Assembly (NCBI RefSeq): GCF_022180365.1
Contig: NZ_BQKV01000013.1
Coordinates: forward strand, 1-52,757
Length of the DNA: 52,757 nt
Source of the DNA: Faecalibacterium gallinarum
Lineage (GTDB): Bacteria; Bacillota; Clostridia; Oscillospirales; Ruminococcaceae
Direction of reading: 5' to 3'
Shown piece after piece: positions 42,243-50,787 of the stretch. A model generated the notes under the pieces. The model did no database searches. It had not been told where the DNA came from and worked only from the letters and a program-made list of their open reading frames with translations. The translations under genes and the position numbers were made by a program. The first letter of the stretch is position 1. Each line of letters opens with the position of its first letter.

Positions 42243-43145
42243 ATGTACGATATAATCATCATCGGAGCAGGCCCTGCGGGTATCAGCGCAGGCATTTATG
42301 CAGTTAGTCGTGGAAAGCGTACATTGATTCTGGAAAAAGCCCAGGTGGGCGGTATCATTGGCAAAGTTTCCACTGTTACGCACTATACTGCCATTGAGAA
42401 GCAGGAAACTGGAGCTACATTTGCGGCTCGGATGAAAAAGCAGGCGCTCCAGGCCGGGGTGGAGATCGTTCAGGCCGAGGCTGTACATGTGGCGCTGACG
42501 GGAGAGGTTAAGTCTGTGACCGCGGACAGGGGCGTCTATGAGGCCAAGCGTATCATTTTGGCAAACGGCGGCACGCCGCGGAAACTGGGTATTCCCGGCG
42601 AGAAGGAGCTTGCCGGCAAGGGCATGGGCATGAATGCTGCCAGAGATGGCGCCGCCTATGCCGGAAAAAATGTGTATGTGGTGGGTGGAGCCGATGGTGC
42701 AGTGAAAGAGGCCCTGTATCTGGCTGGTTTTGCAAAGCAGGTGACAATTGTCCACTTTGAAGAGCAGTTGGGGTGCATTGCGGAATTCCGTCAAAAGGTA
42801 GCCGCTGTGGGCAACATCTCGGTGCGCCTGGCATCCCGCCTGCATGCCGTTTACGGGCAGGATCAGGTGGAGCGGCTGGAGATTGCCAGCGAGCAGGATG
42901 GCAGCATCGAAACGATAGAGGATCCCGGCTGCGGCATTTTTGTCTATGCCGGTATACTCCCCAACACCGAACTCTATACAGAACTGGCTTTGGAAGGTGG
43001 ATACATCCCCACCAACGACAAGATGGAGACCGCCATTCCTGGTGTCTATGCTGCCGGTGATATCCGAGTCAAACAGGTTCGTCAGGTGGCTACCGCTGTG
43101 TCTGATGGAGCCATTGCCGCCATAAACGCTGCGATGGAACAATAA
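42243..43145 (+). CDS. thioredoxin-reductase-like flavoprotein lacking CxxC
   Basis: 300 residues from ATG 42243 (AAAGGAAG nine bases upstream; ATG 42237 is also possible). FAD motif IIIIGAGPAGISAG, NADPH-type motif VYVVGGADGAVKEAL, and C-terminal GVYAAGDIRVKQVRQVATAV are all present. Where thioredoxin reductases have CATCDG, this protein has NAARDG (131-136), so it cannot reduce thioredoxin by the usual dithiol route. It is probably an NAD(P)H-dependent flavin or ferredoxin-type oxidoreductase; the acceptor is unknown. Confidence 0.88.
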   Translation: MYDIIIIGAGPAGISAGIYAVSRGKRTLILEKAQVGGIIGKVSTVTHYTAIEKQETGATFAARMKKQALQAGVEIVQAEAVHVALTGEVKSVTADRGVYEAKRIILANGGTPRKLGIPGEKELAGKGMGMNAARDGAAYAGKNVYVVGGADGAVKEALYLAGFAKQVTIVHFEEQLGCIAEFRQKVAAVGNISVRLASRLHAVYGQDQVERLEIASEQDGSIETIEDPGCGIFVYAGILPNTELYTELALEGGYIPTNDKMETAIPGVYAAGDIRVKQVRQVATAVSDGAIAAINAAMEQ

Positions 43146-43186
43146 ATATTGTTGTGTCTGGCGAATTGTCGCTGGATTATGATTAT

Positions 43187-43228
43187 AAAACTCCCCAGAA
43201 CCGCTGCATGGTGGTTCTGGGGAGTTTT
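43187..43228 (+). terminator. terminator of the flavoprotein gene
   Basis: AAAACTCCCCAGAACC pairs perfectly with GGTTCTGGGGAGTTTT. Between here and 43505 I see no gene. Confidence 0.88.
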
Positions 43229-43504
43229 GCTATACACTTGATAGATATCTATTATCTATGACCCTCTAAAATGGTTGACTGTATATTGGTACAATACTTG
43301 GGGCGTAGTGGCAGCCAGGCTGCTCATTGTCACAATATCTATCGAAAGCAATGCCTATAATTTTAGAAAAGTGCAGTCGGAGTAAGCTGCTGGTAAAAAG
43401 GACCCTTGGTACGTTTTGCTGATATGCAAAAATCTCAAAAGAGCCATCGGGAAAGACCTCCGCGCCGGGAATTCGGGAATTGGGGAGGCCTGTTACTCAG
43501 AGCA

Positions 43505-43750
43505 TCAACCGAACAACCATCTTTTTTGGAAGGGCTCCTTCTGGATCATGCCGACATCATATCCCGTACCACGGATAGCGGCTGCAATGAGCTCCGGGTC
43601 CAGCTCTGCTTCAGAGATGACCACTGTCTGACATTTCGCACGGGAAGAACGAACCTTTTTCACCGGACAAGCTTTGCGTACGGCATCGTTGACATGGGAC
43701 TCGCACATTCCGCACATCATTCCGTTGACTTCTATTGTATACTTCCACAT
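43505..43750 (-). CDS. HMA-domain metal-binding protein
   Basis: 81 residues forming one heavy-metal-associated domain: WKYTIEVNGMMCGMCESHVN with the metal site CxxC, followed by the usual beta-alpha-beta remainder (IAAAIRGTGYDVGMI). Such small chaperones carry copper(I) or bind zinc/cadmium. AAAGGA precedes the ATG. Its promoter has two GTTAG-N6-CTAAC-type sites, linking it to the metal/redox regulon. No copper ATPase with CPC is in the window. Confidence 0.87.
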   Translation of the reverse strand: MWKYTIEVNGMMCGMCESHVNDAVRKACPVKKVRSSRAKCQTVVISEAELDPELIAAAIRGTGYDVGMIQKEPFQKRWLFG

Positions 43751-43789
43751 GGGTTCTCATCCTTTCTCAATTCTGCAAGGTCAAACTGC

Positions 43790-43855
43790 GTTAGGATCAG
43801 CTAAGCGGTTAGGTGATTCTAACTATAGAATACACCTTGTAAGACAAAATTGCAA
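43790..43855 (-). promoter_or_regulatory. promoter with tandem operators (HMA gene)
   Basis: On the minus strand TTGCAA (43855-43850), 17 bases, TATTCT (43832-43827). GTTAG-GTGATT-CTAAC (+ strand, 43808-43823) and, 18 bases further on, GTTAG-GATCAG-CTAAG (43790-43805) follow; the second has one mismatch. Confidence 0.75.
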
Positions 43856-43999
43856 GGTATTGCCATGTAGGTTTCATACCGGCTCTGTTGAGTAAGATAT
43901 TTCCAGTGGTAAATGTATTTATTCCAAGATGTTGTTGTCATGCCGGGAGGGGATTTCAGGGCGATACGGCCATTTTAGTAAGGAATCCATTGACTCCTC

Positions 44000-44052
44000 T
44001 TGACAAATCAAGAGGAGTGATTTATGATAACAGTGTTATATAACGATGTTAT
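44000..44052 (+). promoter_or_regulatory. TetR promoter with two back-to-back operators
   Basis: TTGACA (44000-44005), 17 bases, TATGAT (44023-44028). ATAACAGTGTTAT (44027-44039) and ATAACGATGTTAT (44040-44052) are adjacent copies of ATAAC-N3-GTTAT, over and after the -10 box, and probably allow autorepression. Confidence 0.78.
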
Positions 44053-44065
44053 GCGGAGGGCAGAA

Positions 44066-44683
44066 ATGGAAGAAAAAACTACTGCCACCTTGGAGAGGAT
44101 CCAACAGGTTGCTATGGAGGAGTTTGCAGAGAAGGGATTTCTGGGGGCCTCCCTGCGTCAGATTGTGAAGCAGGCCGGTGTCACCACAGGTGCGTTCTAT
44201 GGCTATTTTTCCAGCAAAGAGGCGCTTTTTGCCTCCATTGTGGAGCCTCACGCCGCCGCTCTGATGGGCCGGTTTATGAAGGCTCAAACTTCTTTTGCTG
44301 AGTTGCCGGAGCAGGAGCAGCCGGACCATATGGGGCTGGAATCCAGTCAGTGTGTCCATTGGATGGTGGACTACATCTGCGACCACAGGGAGCCAGTAAA
44401 GTTGTTGCTATGCAAGGCTGAAGGCACCAGCTATGAGCGCTTTGTTCACAACATGGTGGAAGTGGAGGTGGAGTATACTCTTCAGTACATTGAGGTACTG
44501 CGCCGCTTGGGGCGTGTATGTCCTACACTGGACGAGCAACTATGCCATATCATTGCTAGCGGGATGTTCAACGGCATCTTTGAGATTGTTATCCACGATA
44601 TGCCCAAGGAGCGGGCCATGTGCTATGTGGATCAACTGCGGGATTTTTACACTGCAGGCTGGCTGAAGTTAATAGGCCAGTAA
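44066..44683 (+). CDS. TetR-family repressor
   Basis: 205 residues from ATG 44066 with GGAGG upstream; the in-frame ATG at 44024 overlaps the -10 box and is rejected. The HTH is LRQIVKQAGVTTGAFYGYFS preceded by AMEEFAEKGFLGAS. The C-terminal ligand domain ends DQLRDFYTAGWLKLIG. It lies 90 bases before, and in line with, the ABC exporter gene, which it presumably controls along with itself. The effector is unknown. Confidence 0.9.
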   Translation: MEEKTTATLERIQQVAMEEFAEKGFLGASLRQIVKQAGVTTGAFYGYFSSKEALFASIVEPHAAALMGRFMKAQTSFAELPEQEQPDHMGLESSQCVHWMVDYICDHREPVKLLLCKAEGTSYERFVHNMVEVEVEYTLQYIEVLRRLGRVCPTLDEQLCHIIASGMFNGIFEIVIHDMPKERAMCYVDQLRDFYTAGWLKLIGQ

Positions 44684-44730
44684 CTGCTGTATCGGTTTTT
44701 AGTAAGATAGGGGCTTTGCCCTCTTTCTTT

Positions 44731-44756
44731 TATACTGCAAGTTAGCATGAACTAAC
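44731..44756 (+). promoter_or_regulatory. -10 box and GTTAG-N6-CTAAC operator (ABC exporter)
   Basis: TATACT (44731-44736) is followed by GTTAG-CATGAA-CTAAC (44741-44756), 18 bases before the ATG. No good -35 hexamer is visible at 17 bases. Confidence 0.65.
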
Positions 44757-44773
44757 CAAAGGGAGGAATATTT

Positions 44774-46348
44774 ATGAAGCAAAAAAAGCAAAATGCCTTG
44801 GCTGCCTTGCTAGGGTATGCGGGTAGCCACAGACGGCTTACTTTTCTGGGACTAGGGCTGTCGGGGATATCCATGATGTGCAGTATGGTACCTTATATCT
44901 GTATCTGGCTGGCAGCGAGGGATCTGATCGCAGTATCTCCGGACTGGACACAGGCTCAGAGCATCATACGCTACGGCTGGATAGCCTTTGCTTTCGCTGT
45001 GGGTGGTATCCTGATCTACTTTTTGGGCCTAATGTGTACGCATTTAGCAGCATTTCGCACGGCGGCCAACATCCGCAAGCAGGGTATGGCTCATGTTATG
45101 AGGGCGCCGTTAGGTTATTTTGACACAAATGCGTCTGGTTTGATCCGCAGCCGACTGGATGCCGCTGCTGCCGATACAGAAACCCTACTGGCTCACAATT
45201 TGGCGGATATCGTGGGTACGTTCACTCTGTTTCTTTCCATGCTGGCGCTGATGTTGGTTTTTGATTGGCGCATGGGTGTGGCTTGTTTGCTGGCGGCGGT
45301 GATCTCAATCCTAGCTATGTTTAGCATGATGGGTGGCAAAAACGCTGGACTGATGGCGGAATACCAGGCGGCCCAAGACCGGATGGCTAAAGCCGGCACA
45401 GAGTATGTCCGGGGAATCCCAGTGGTCAAGATCTTTCAGCAGACCGTGTACTCCTTCAAAGCGTTTCAGCAGGCCATTGAGGATTACAGCACCAAGGCGG
45501 AGCATTATCAGGGTGATATCTGCCGTGTGCCGCAATCTATCAATCTAACCGTTACTGAGGGGGCCTTTCTGTTTTTGGTGCCGGTGGTGCTATTTCTAGC
45601 GCCCGGGGCTCTGGCAACTGGTGATTTTGAGGGCTTTGTAACAAATTTTGCTTTCTATGCCGTATTTTCAGCCATCCTTTCCACGGCGTTGGCCCGGATT
45701 ATGTTTGCTGCGTCCGGCATGATGCTGGCTGATACCGCCCTGGGCCGCATCCAGCCGGTAATGGACGCTCCTACCTTGCCAGCGCCGGATAAACCTCAGA
45801 CTCCCAAAGACAACCGAGTAGTGTTTCGGGACGTGAGCTTTACCTATGACGGGGCGCAGACCCCTGCCTTGTCCCATCTTTCCTTTACCGCCGAACCAGG
45901 GGAGACGGTGGCTCTAGTGGGCCCTTCGGGCGGCGGCAAGACCACAGCGGCCAGCCTGATCCCCCGGTTTTGGGATGTGGACGAAGGTACTGTGGAAGTT
46001 GGCGGGGTGGATGTGCGCCAGATCGATCCGCATGTGTTGATGGATCAGGTTGCTTTTGTATTTCAGAATAACCGACTGTTCAAGGCCAGTATTTTAGAAA
46101 ATGTCCGTGCAGCCCGCCCCAATGCCAGCCGAGAGCAGGTTCTTGCTGCCTTGGAAGCCGCGCAATGCAGCGACATTTTGGAAAAGCTGCCCCAGGGACT
46201 GGACACCGTGATCGGAACAGAGGGAACCTATCTCTCTGGCGGCGAAGCACAGCGAGTCGCCCTTGCCCGGGCTATTTTGAAGGATGCTCCCATTGTGGTA
46301 CTGGATGAGGCTACAGCCTCGTTCTTTTATACACAACTTTGCGCCTGA
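44774..46348 (+). pseudogene. ABC exporter-fold gene truncated by an inserted element
   Basis: The frame encodes a six-helix exporter membrane domain and most of a nucleotide-binding domain: Walker A GPSGGGKTT, signature YLSGGEAQRV, Walker B IVVLDEATAS. Directly after, near 46320, it runs into element DNA and adds FFYTQLCA before a stop. The D-loop, switch His and last ~60 residues are lost, so ATP hydrolysis should fail. The membrane domain resembles the YbtPQ/IrtAB-type exporters linked to siderophores, usually encoded in pairs; the partner would lie beyond the element. Confidence 0.85.
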
Positions 46349-46373
46349 AAAATCAGGAGAGGAAAGCCGCTGG

Positions 46374-48056
46374 TTAGACGGCCTCCGTCCTGACAACACT
46401 CAACTTCGGATGGTTCGCTTCGATAAAGTCCAAAATCCGTTGGTGCTGGTCTGCAAAGTTAAATTCTACATCAATTTGTTTTCCCTCGTAAATGTTAATC
46501 TGTTTAATCAAGGCAACAACAATACCGCGCTCTAAATGGTCGATGTTCTTGTACTTCAAAAAAGTTTGCAGGTACGGGTCGTCGGAAGTAATACCGTTTG
46601 AAACAAAGGTCTGTTCCTCTTGAAGATTAGCAATCGTTTGTCGGATTTCTTCGGCCTGTTCTTCAAACTTCGCTTTCATGCGGTGGTATTCCTCCCGCGT
46701 CAAGTCGCCGCTTTTCCAGTCGATATACAGGCTATCACAAAGGTTTGTCACCTTATGAAGTTCCTGCTCTTTGGTTTTAAGCTGCTTCTCGATCCTCGTT
46801 GATTGATTACGCACTACGGGGGCTTGGTTGATTTCATCAATAATTTGTGCAAGGGTTTCACAGAGGGCAATTTGTTTTTTTACGGTTTCAAAGACTACCT
46901 GCTCCACAAGTTCATCCCGGATGGTGTGGCTGGTGCATAAACCTCTATTCTTCATAATGTACGTTTTACAACTATAATAGGTGTACCCCTTGGAAGTCCG
47001 GCGCGTCATGCCTCGCTTGCAATCTCCACAGCGGAGAAAGCCGGAGAACAGGTACACCGTTTTTGCTTTTGGGGAAGTACGCACATTCCGTTCCAAAAGT
47101 TCCTGCGCCCGTTCATAGGTTTCTTGGTCGATAATGGCCTCATGGGTGTTTTCCACCCAGAACCAATCTTCCTCCGGGATCGGGACAATGGTATGAACCT
47201 TATAGCTTTTTACTTGGTGCCGTCCTTGTACCATATGGCCTAAATACGTCGGGTTTTTCAGCATATTCACAATGGTGCGGTCGCTCCAATAGACCTTGCC
47301 TGTCTGCGCGTGGGGATTGTGATAGTTCAATCCCAACTGTTGCTTATAGGCTGTGGGGCTTGGAATACCTAAATCAATCAATTTTTTTGCAATCGCGTTT
47401 TTGTTCATGCCCTCATATACATACCATCTGAAAATGTCCTGCACAACAGGGGCGGTTTCAGGATTGACGATCAGCTTATGGTAGTCGTTCGGGTCTTTCA
47501 GATACCCATACGGGGCGAAAGCTCCGATAAACTGTCCTTGGCTGCGCTTCATATCCAAAACGCTGCGGATTTTGATTGATGTCTGGTAGCAATGCTGGTC
47601 GTTCATGTAGCTTTGCATCTTGGTGGCAATGCTGCTGATTTCTTCGGGCCGCAGGTAGCTGTCCAGTGCTGGAAGCTCTACGGAGATAAAACGAACATCC
47701 AGAGAAACGAACACATATTCCAAATAGTGACCGCATTCATAGTCATTTCTGGACAATCGGGAAAGGTCTTTGACGATTACGCAGTTAATTTTTTTTGCGT
47801 AGATGTCGGACAAAAGCCTTTGAAAATCCTCCCGGTCGCTGTCGGTTCCCGTCCGGCCATCGTCCTGATAGTCGCCTACCACTTGGATTTCCGGGTGCTG
47901 GGACAGATAGTAGTCCAGTATGGCGTCTTGGTTCTCAATGCTGTAACTTACGTCGTGCCCGTCCTCTTTGGAAAGCCGTTTGTATTTTCCGCACTTCCAA
48001 ATTTTTTTGCCGTTCTCTGTGAATGTGTTGTTAGAAGATTTTCTGCCTCGTTTCAC
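46374..48056 (-). CDS. large serine recombinase of the second element
   Basis: 560 residues. Catalytic serine in YKRLSKEDG (near residue 30), DGRTGTDSDREDFQRLL, IVKDLSRLSRN, then a recombinase domain (APYGYLKDPND), zinc ribbon (CGDCKRGMTRR) and a coiled coil. It reads towards the junction with the truncated ABC gene, ~50 bases away, as integrases of this family do. It differs clearly from the recombinase at 1228, so the two elements are independent. Confidence 0.94.
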   Translation of the reverse strand: MKRGRKSSNNTFTENGKKIWKCGKYKRLSKEDGHDVSYSIENQDAILDYYLSQHPEIQVVGDYQDDGRTGTDSDREDFQRLLSDIYAKKINCVIVKDLSRLSRNDYECGHYLEYVFVSLDVRFISVELPALDSYLRPEEISSIATKMQSYMNDQHCYQTSIKIRSVLDMKRSQGQFIGAFAPYGYLKDPNDYHKLIVNPETAPVVQDIFRWYVYEGMNKNAIAKKLIDLGIPSPTAYKQQLGLNYHNPHAQTGKVYWSDRTIVNMLKNPTYLGHMVQGRHQVKSYKVHTIVPIPEEDWFWVENTHEAIIDQETYERAQELLERNVRTSPKAKTVYLFSGFLRCGDCKRGMTRRTSKGYTYYSCKTYIMKNRGLCTSHTIRDELVEQVVFETVKKQIALCETLAQIIDEINQAPVVRNQSTRIEKQLKTKEQELHKVTNLCDSLYIDWKSGDLTREEYHRMKAKFEEQAEEIRQTIANLQEEQTFVSNGITSDDPYLQTFLKYKNIDHLERGIVVALIKQINIYEGKQIDVEFNFADQHQRILDFIEANHPKLSVVRTEAV

Positions 48057-48112
48057 GATACCTCCAATCCTCTATAATCACAATATGATTATAGCATAAA
48101 AAGACGGGAAAA

Positions 48113-48373
48113 TCAGCTTCTTTTCAGCCCCAAAAAGTAATTTTTGAGAAGGCTGTCAAGACTGTTCCCCTTGTCGGCAAAGTGAATAGAAACAACCGCA
48201 TCCCCACAGCGAAAGCAGTAGGGATTTTTGATTTTTTCCAGATAGTCCATCATGCGCTGTTCAGGTGGCAAGGACGTATCAACGACAACAGAACGGATGT
48301 CCACAAGGTCGTCCTTGTTGATCTCCTTTATATTTTGCTGACGCATACGGGCCAGCGCGTCACTACTAATCAC
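48113..48373 (-). CDS. DUF6870-family element protein
   Basis: 86 residues from GTG 48373 with AAAGGAGG upstream; the open frame continues up to 48451 without a start signal. LVDIRSVVVDTSLPPEQRMM, then NPYCFRCGDAVVSIHFAD are the family's conserved blocks; the two cysteines may bind metal. Common just upstream of the recombinase in Tn1549-like elements; function unknown. Confidence 0.8.
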   Translation of the reverse strand: MISSDALARMRQQNIKEINKDDLVDIRSVVVDTSLPPEQRMMDYLEKIKNPYCFRCGDAVVSIHFADKGNSLDSLLKNYFLGLKRS

Positions 48374-48807
48374 AGTGTCCTCCTTTCCGAACTGAAAGAG
48401 GACGGCATTGTTTGTTGCCAAAAATGGGCCATAACGGACGGCTGCTGGCACAGCTCCACGGGACTTTCACCCCCGCGTGGTTCTCACGCGGCCCTACCCA
48501 TTGCCTGCAACGCTTTTAACGCTCGGACTGTGGCTATAAGGGAGTATCGCCCGCCTGTACGTTGTCGCCCGCAAGCTGCCACACTTGCTTTACGGCCCTG
48601 TGTTTTTCGCTCCGCTTTTCCCGTAGGGAAAAGCCTCATGGCGCACCAGCCGCCCGGCTCGGCACAGACAGAATGTGTCCGTTTTGCCCTATGATGCACC
48701 GCCGTTATCTTGCGGGCATATTTGTCAAGGTGCAAGCCTGCGGCCAGCGGGTCGGCGGAAATGTGGAAAGGGAGTAAAAAGCGATTTCCGTTTCCGTGGC
48801 CGGGTCG
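48374..48807. other. 434-base stretch without a convincing gene
   Basis: Overlapping open frames occur on both strands but none has a plausible start signal or motif. CCGCGTG/CACGCGG near 48474-48492 forms a hairpin. It may hold the leader of the recombinase operon. Confidence 0.4.
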
Positions 48808-49047
48808 TTACTTCAAATCAACGACGATGGCATGAATGAGCTTGATTTCCAGACGGCGCTTCATGTACTCGTCCACGCACACATAAGGGATGCCGTTGCT
48901 GTCGTACAAGGTACGGGTACAGAGCTTGTTTATGTAGCACTCATAGTACCGCAGCACTTGTTCCATAGCCATTGCGTCCCCAGCGTGGGCGGCTTCTATC
49001 ACCGAAAGGGGCAGAAGCTCCCTGCCGTTGAATGTGGGCTGCTTCAT
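48808..49047 (-). CDS. HTH_16-type conjugative-transposon regulator
   Basis: 79 residues: LLPLSVIEAAHAGDAMAMEQ, YYECYINKLCTRTLYD, VCVDEYMKRRLEIKLIHAIV. This is the HTH_16 family, like Tn916 ORF8. It lies 5 bases after the sigma-factor gene, with GGAGG before the ATG. It is thought to help regulate element transfer with the sigma factor. Confidence 0.87.
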   Translation of the reverse strand: MKQPTFNGRELLPLSVIEAAHAGDAMAMEQVLRYYECYINKLCTRTLYDSNGIPYVCVDEYMKRRLEIKLIHAIVVDLK

Positions 49048-49052
49048 CCGCG

Positions 49053-49487
49053 TTACCTCCCTCCCGGCATTAACGCCATCAATTTCACGCGCAACTGTTT
49101 CAGGGTGCTTGTCCTGTGGCGCTGGACGGCGCTGCGGGACATTCCCATGAGGCTGCCGATTTCTCCGTCGGCCATTTCCAGAACACAGTGCAAAATCAAA
49201 ATGCTTTGTTCCTGTTCCGGCAGGCTGGCGAACGCCTCGGCCACAAGCTCGTTGTTAATCAGCAAATCATATCCATGCGACGAAAAAATGTAGCTGTCGC
49301 TGGGGTACTGATCCACAGTGGAGAGCTTGTCCAATTCCTGCTGGGTCAGGGCGTCTAACGACTTTTCACGGTCGCGCTGCCGTCCCATCTCATGCAGATA
49401 ATCTTTGGCCTCATTGCGGAGTACCGCCTTGCAAAATGCGTCATAGCGGTTCCGCAGGATAAAGTCATTGCGGGGGATCGTATCCAT
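49053..49487 (-). CDS. sigma-70-like factor of the element
   Basis: 144 residues. An N-terminal region (FILRNRYDAFCKAVLRNEAK) and a region-4 HTH (LPEQEQSILILHCVLEMADG, GSLMGMSRSAVQRHRTST). It corresponds to the small sigma factors (Tn916 ORF7 type) that switch on transfer genes. GGGGG-type site before the ATG; translationally linked to the HTH_16 gene. Confidence 0.88.
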   Translation of the reverse strand: MDTIPRNDFILRNRYDAFCKAVLRNEAKDYLHEMGRQRDREKSLDALTQQELDKLSTVDQYPSDSYIFSSHGYDLLINNELVAEAFASLPEQEQSILILHCVLEMADGEIGSLMGMSRSAVQRHRTSTLKQLRVKLMALMPGGR

Positions 49488-49698
49488 CTTCTCACCCCCT
49501 TTCTGTGGGGGATTTCGGTGGTTCTCTCCCTTTCCGCCAAAGTTACTTTTGAAAGGCCGTCAGCTACCCGGTAAACGCCGCTTTTTGGAAATTTTTTTGA
49601 AAAAGTTTTGGCCGGTGGCGCGGGCCGCAGGAAACAACAAATTTCGCCCGGCAGGTCGCAGACCCACCGGGCGAAAGCAGAAGCGATATGCAGTTGAT

Positions 49699-49806
49699 TT
49701 ACATGGTATAGTGCATATTCGTGGCCGCTTGTCCCCGTTGCCGGGGACGGGCTTTTTTTGACGGTACATACCCCGTCGTATTCTGTCGAAACGCTCTTTG
49801 CTTCAT
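49699..49806 (-). CDS. possible 35-residue basic peptide
   Basis: ATG 49806 has GGGAG five bases upstream. The product (QNTTGYVPSKKARPRQRGQA in part) is basic and without hydrophobic segments. The + strand terminator at 49731 lies inside it, so it may be fortuitous. No family recognised. Confidence 0.3.
   Translation of the reverse strand: MKQRAFRQNTTGYVPSKKARPRQRGQAATNMHYTM
49731..49758 (+). terminator. terminator-like hairpin on the + strand
   Basis: GTCCCCG and CCGGGGAC pair around TTG region, followed by GGGCTTTTTTT. No + strand gene precedes it; it may insulate the element. The rest of 49488-49989 shows no firm gene. Confidence 0.5.
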
Positions 49807-49937
49807 GGCGGCTCCCTCCGTGGGCCGCCGATCCCGCCAGCGTCAGGGCGTCGTCAGTTTGAGGGGCAAAGAGAACGGCGGCCTTGATTTTGTCAAAGCC
49901 GCCGTAATGTAATCAGGCATGGGAAAAGGGCTGCTGT

Positions 49938-49965
49938 ACGACGGCTTTTTTTCTTTTGCCGTCGT
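49938..49965 (-). terminator. hairpin after the ABC-2 permease
   Basis: ACGACGGC pairs perfectly with GCCGTCGT around a T/C-rich loop, 25 bases after the permease stop. T run weak. Confidence 0.45.
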
Positions 49966-49989
49966 CCGGCAGGAAATAGATATATTTTC

Positions 49990-50787
49990 TTAAAGTGGTA
50001 AATCTTTTCGTCTAAATCCCAGCAATCCAATAATCAGGAAAATAGCAGTTAATCCCAGCAAAACCACAAGACTAATAACCGAAACAATATTTCCATTGAC
50101 AAGCTGTTGTGGGTTGAACAAACTCAATGGATTGCAGTACAGAAGAATTTTGGCACTATCATATACGGAAAAAAACATCTGCATAATGATGAACAACGAA
50201 ATGACCCCGGCCCCACAGCCGATTGAATATTTTACATCAGTGAATAAGCAAGCAAACATAAAGCAGAACGCCGCAATAAATAATTGCAGGACGAGTAAGC
50301 CTAAATTGAGTATTAAAAACCGGGGTATATCCAACGCACCTTTGAACATCATGGAGCAGCATACAATCATCAATCCTGTATTGAATGAGATCATCACGAC
50401 TAATCCCAAAAATAGATTGCCCCATTGTGTTAAAACAATTTTCGTTCTTCCATGCTTTGAATTTAGCAGATAGGCAAGTGATCCATTTTCCACATACTTT
50501 GCAAGTAGGCGATAGCACATTACGATACTGTAAATGAACGGTGTAACAATCAAAACAAATTTATACAGATATGTAATGATGAAATCCAGCAAGGTCGTCC
50601 CCATATCCTGCATTCCGAATGCAGCAAGAACAACCGGCATACTTTCCTCTAATGATTTCAGGCTGTCCTTTAGTGATGGATCATACATTGCCACCAATGT
50701 GACAGCATACATTGCGATGATACTCAAAAAAACAATATATAATTTATAGTTTGCTTTTACTTCCTGCTTCATCAATGAGCGGATCAT
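49990..50787 (-). CDS. ABC-2 type transporter permease
   Basis: 265 residues with six membrane helices (KLYIVFLSIIAMYAVTLVAM; a tract at VLIVTPFIYSIVMCYRLLA; VISLVVLLGLTAIFLIIGLL near the end). It overlaps the ATPase gene by 4 bases, forming a TetR-ATPase-permease operon. Such carried pumps export drugs, antimicrobial peptides or bacteriocins; the substrate is unknown. Confidence 0.9.
   Translation of the reverse strand: MIRSLMKQEVKANYKLYIVFLSIIAMYAVTLVAMYDPSLKDSLKSLEESMPVVLAAFGMQDMGTTLLDFIITYLYKFVLIVTPFIYSIVMCYRLLAKYVENGSLAYLLNSKHGRTKIVLTQWGNLFLGLVVMISFNTGLMIVCCSMMFKGALDIPRFLILNLGLLVLQLFIAAFCFMFACLFTDVKYSIGCGAGVISLFIIMQMFFSVYDSAKILLYCNPLSLFNPQQLVNGNIVSVISLVVLLGLTAIFLIIGLLGFRRKDLPL

Noticed and set aside
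43245-43256. ATAGATATCTAT palindrome after the flavoprotein terminator
   Set aside because: No promoter hexamers with normal spacing or gene in a matching position; probably chance in AT-rich DNA.
48484-48735. 83-codon open frame upstream of DUF6870
   Set aside because: Basic, low-complexity-like, no start signal; looks like one of several chance frames in this stretch.
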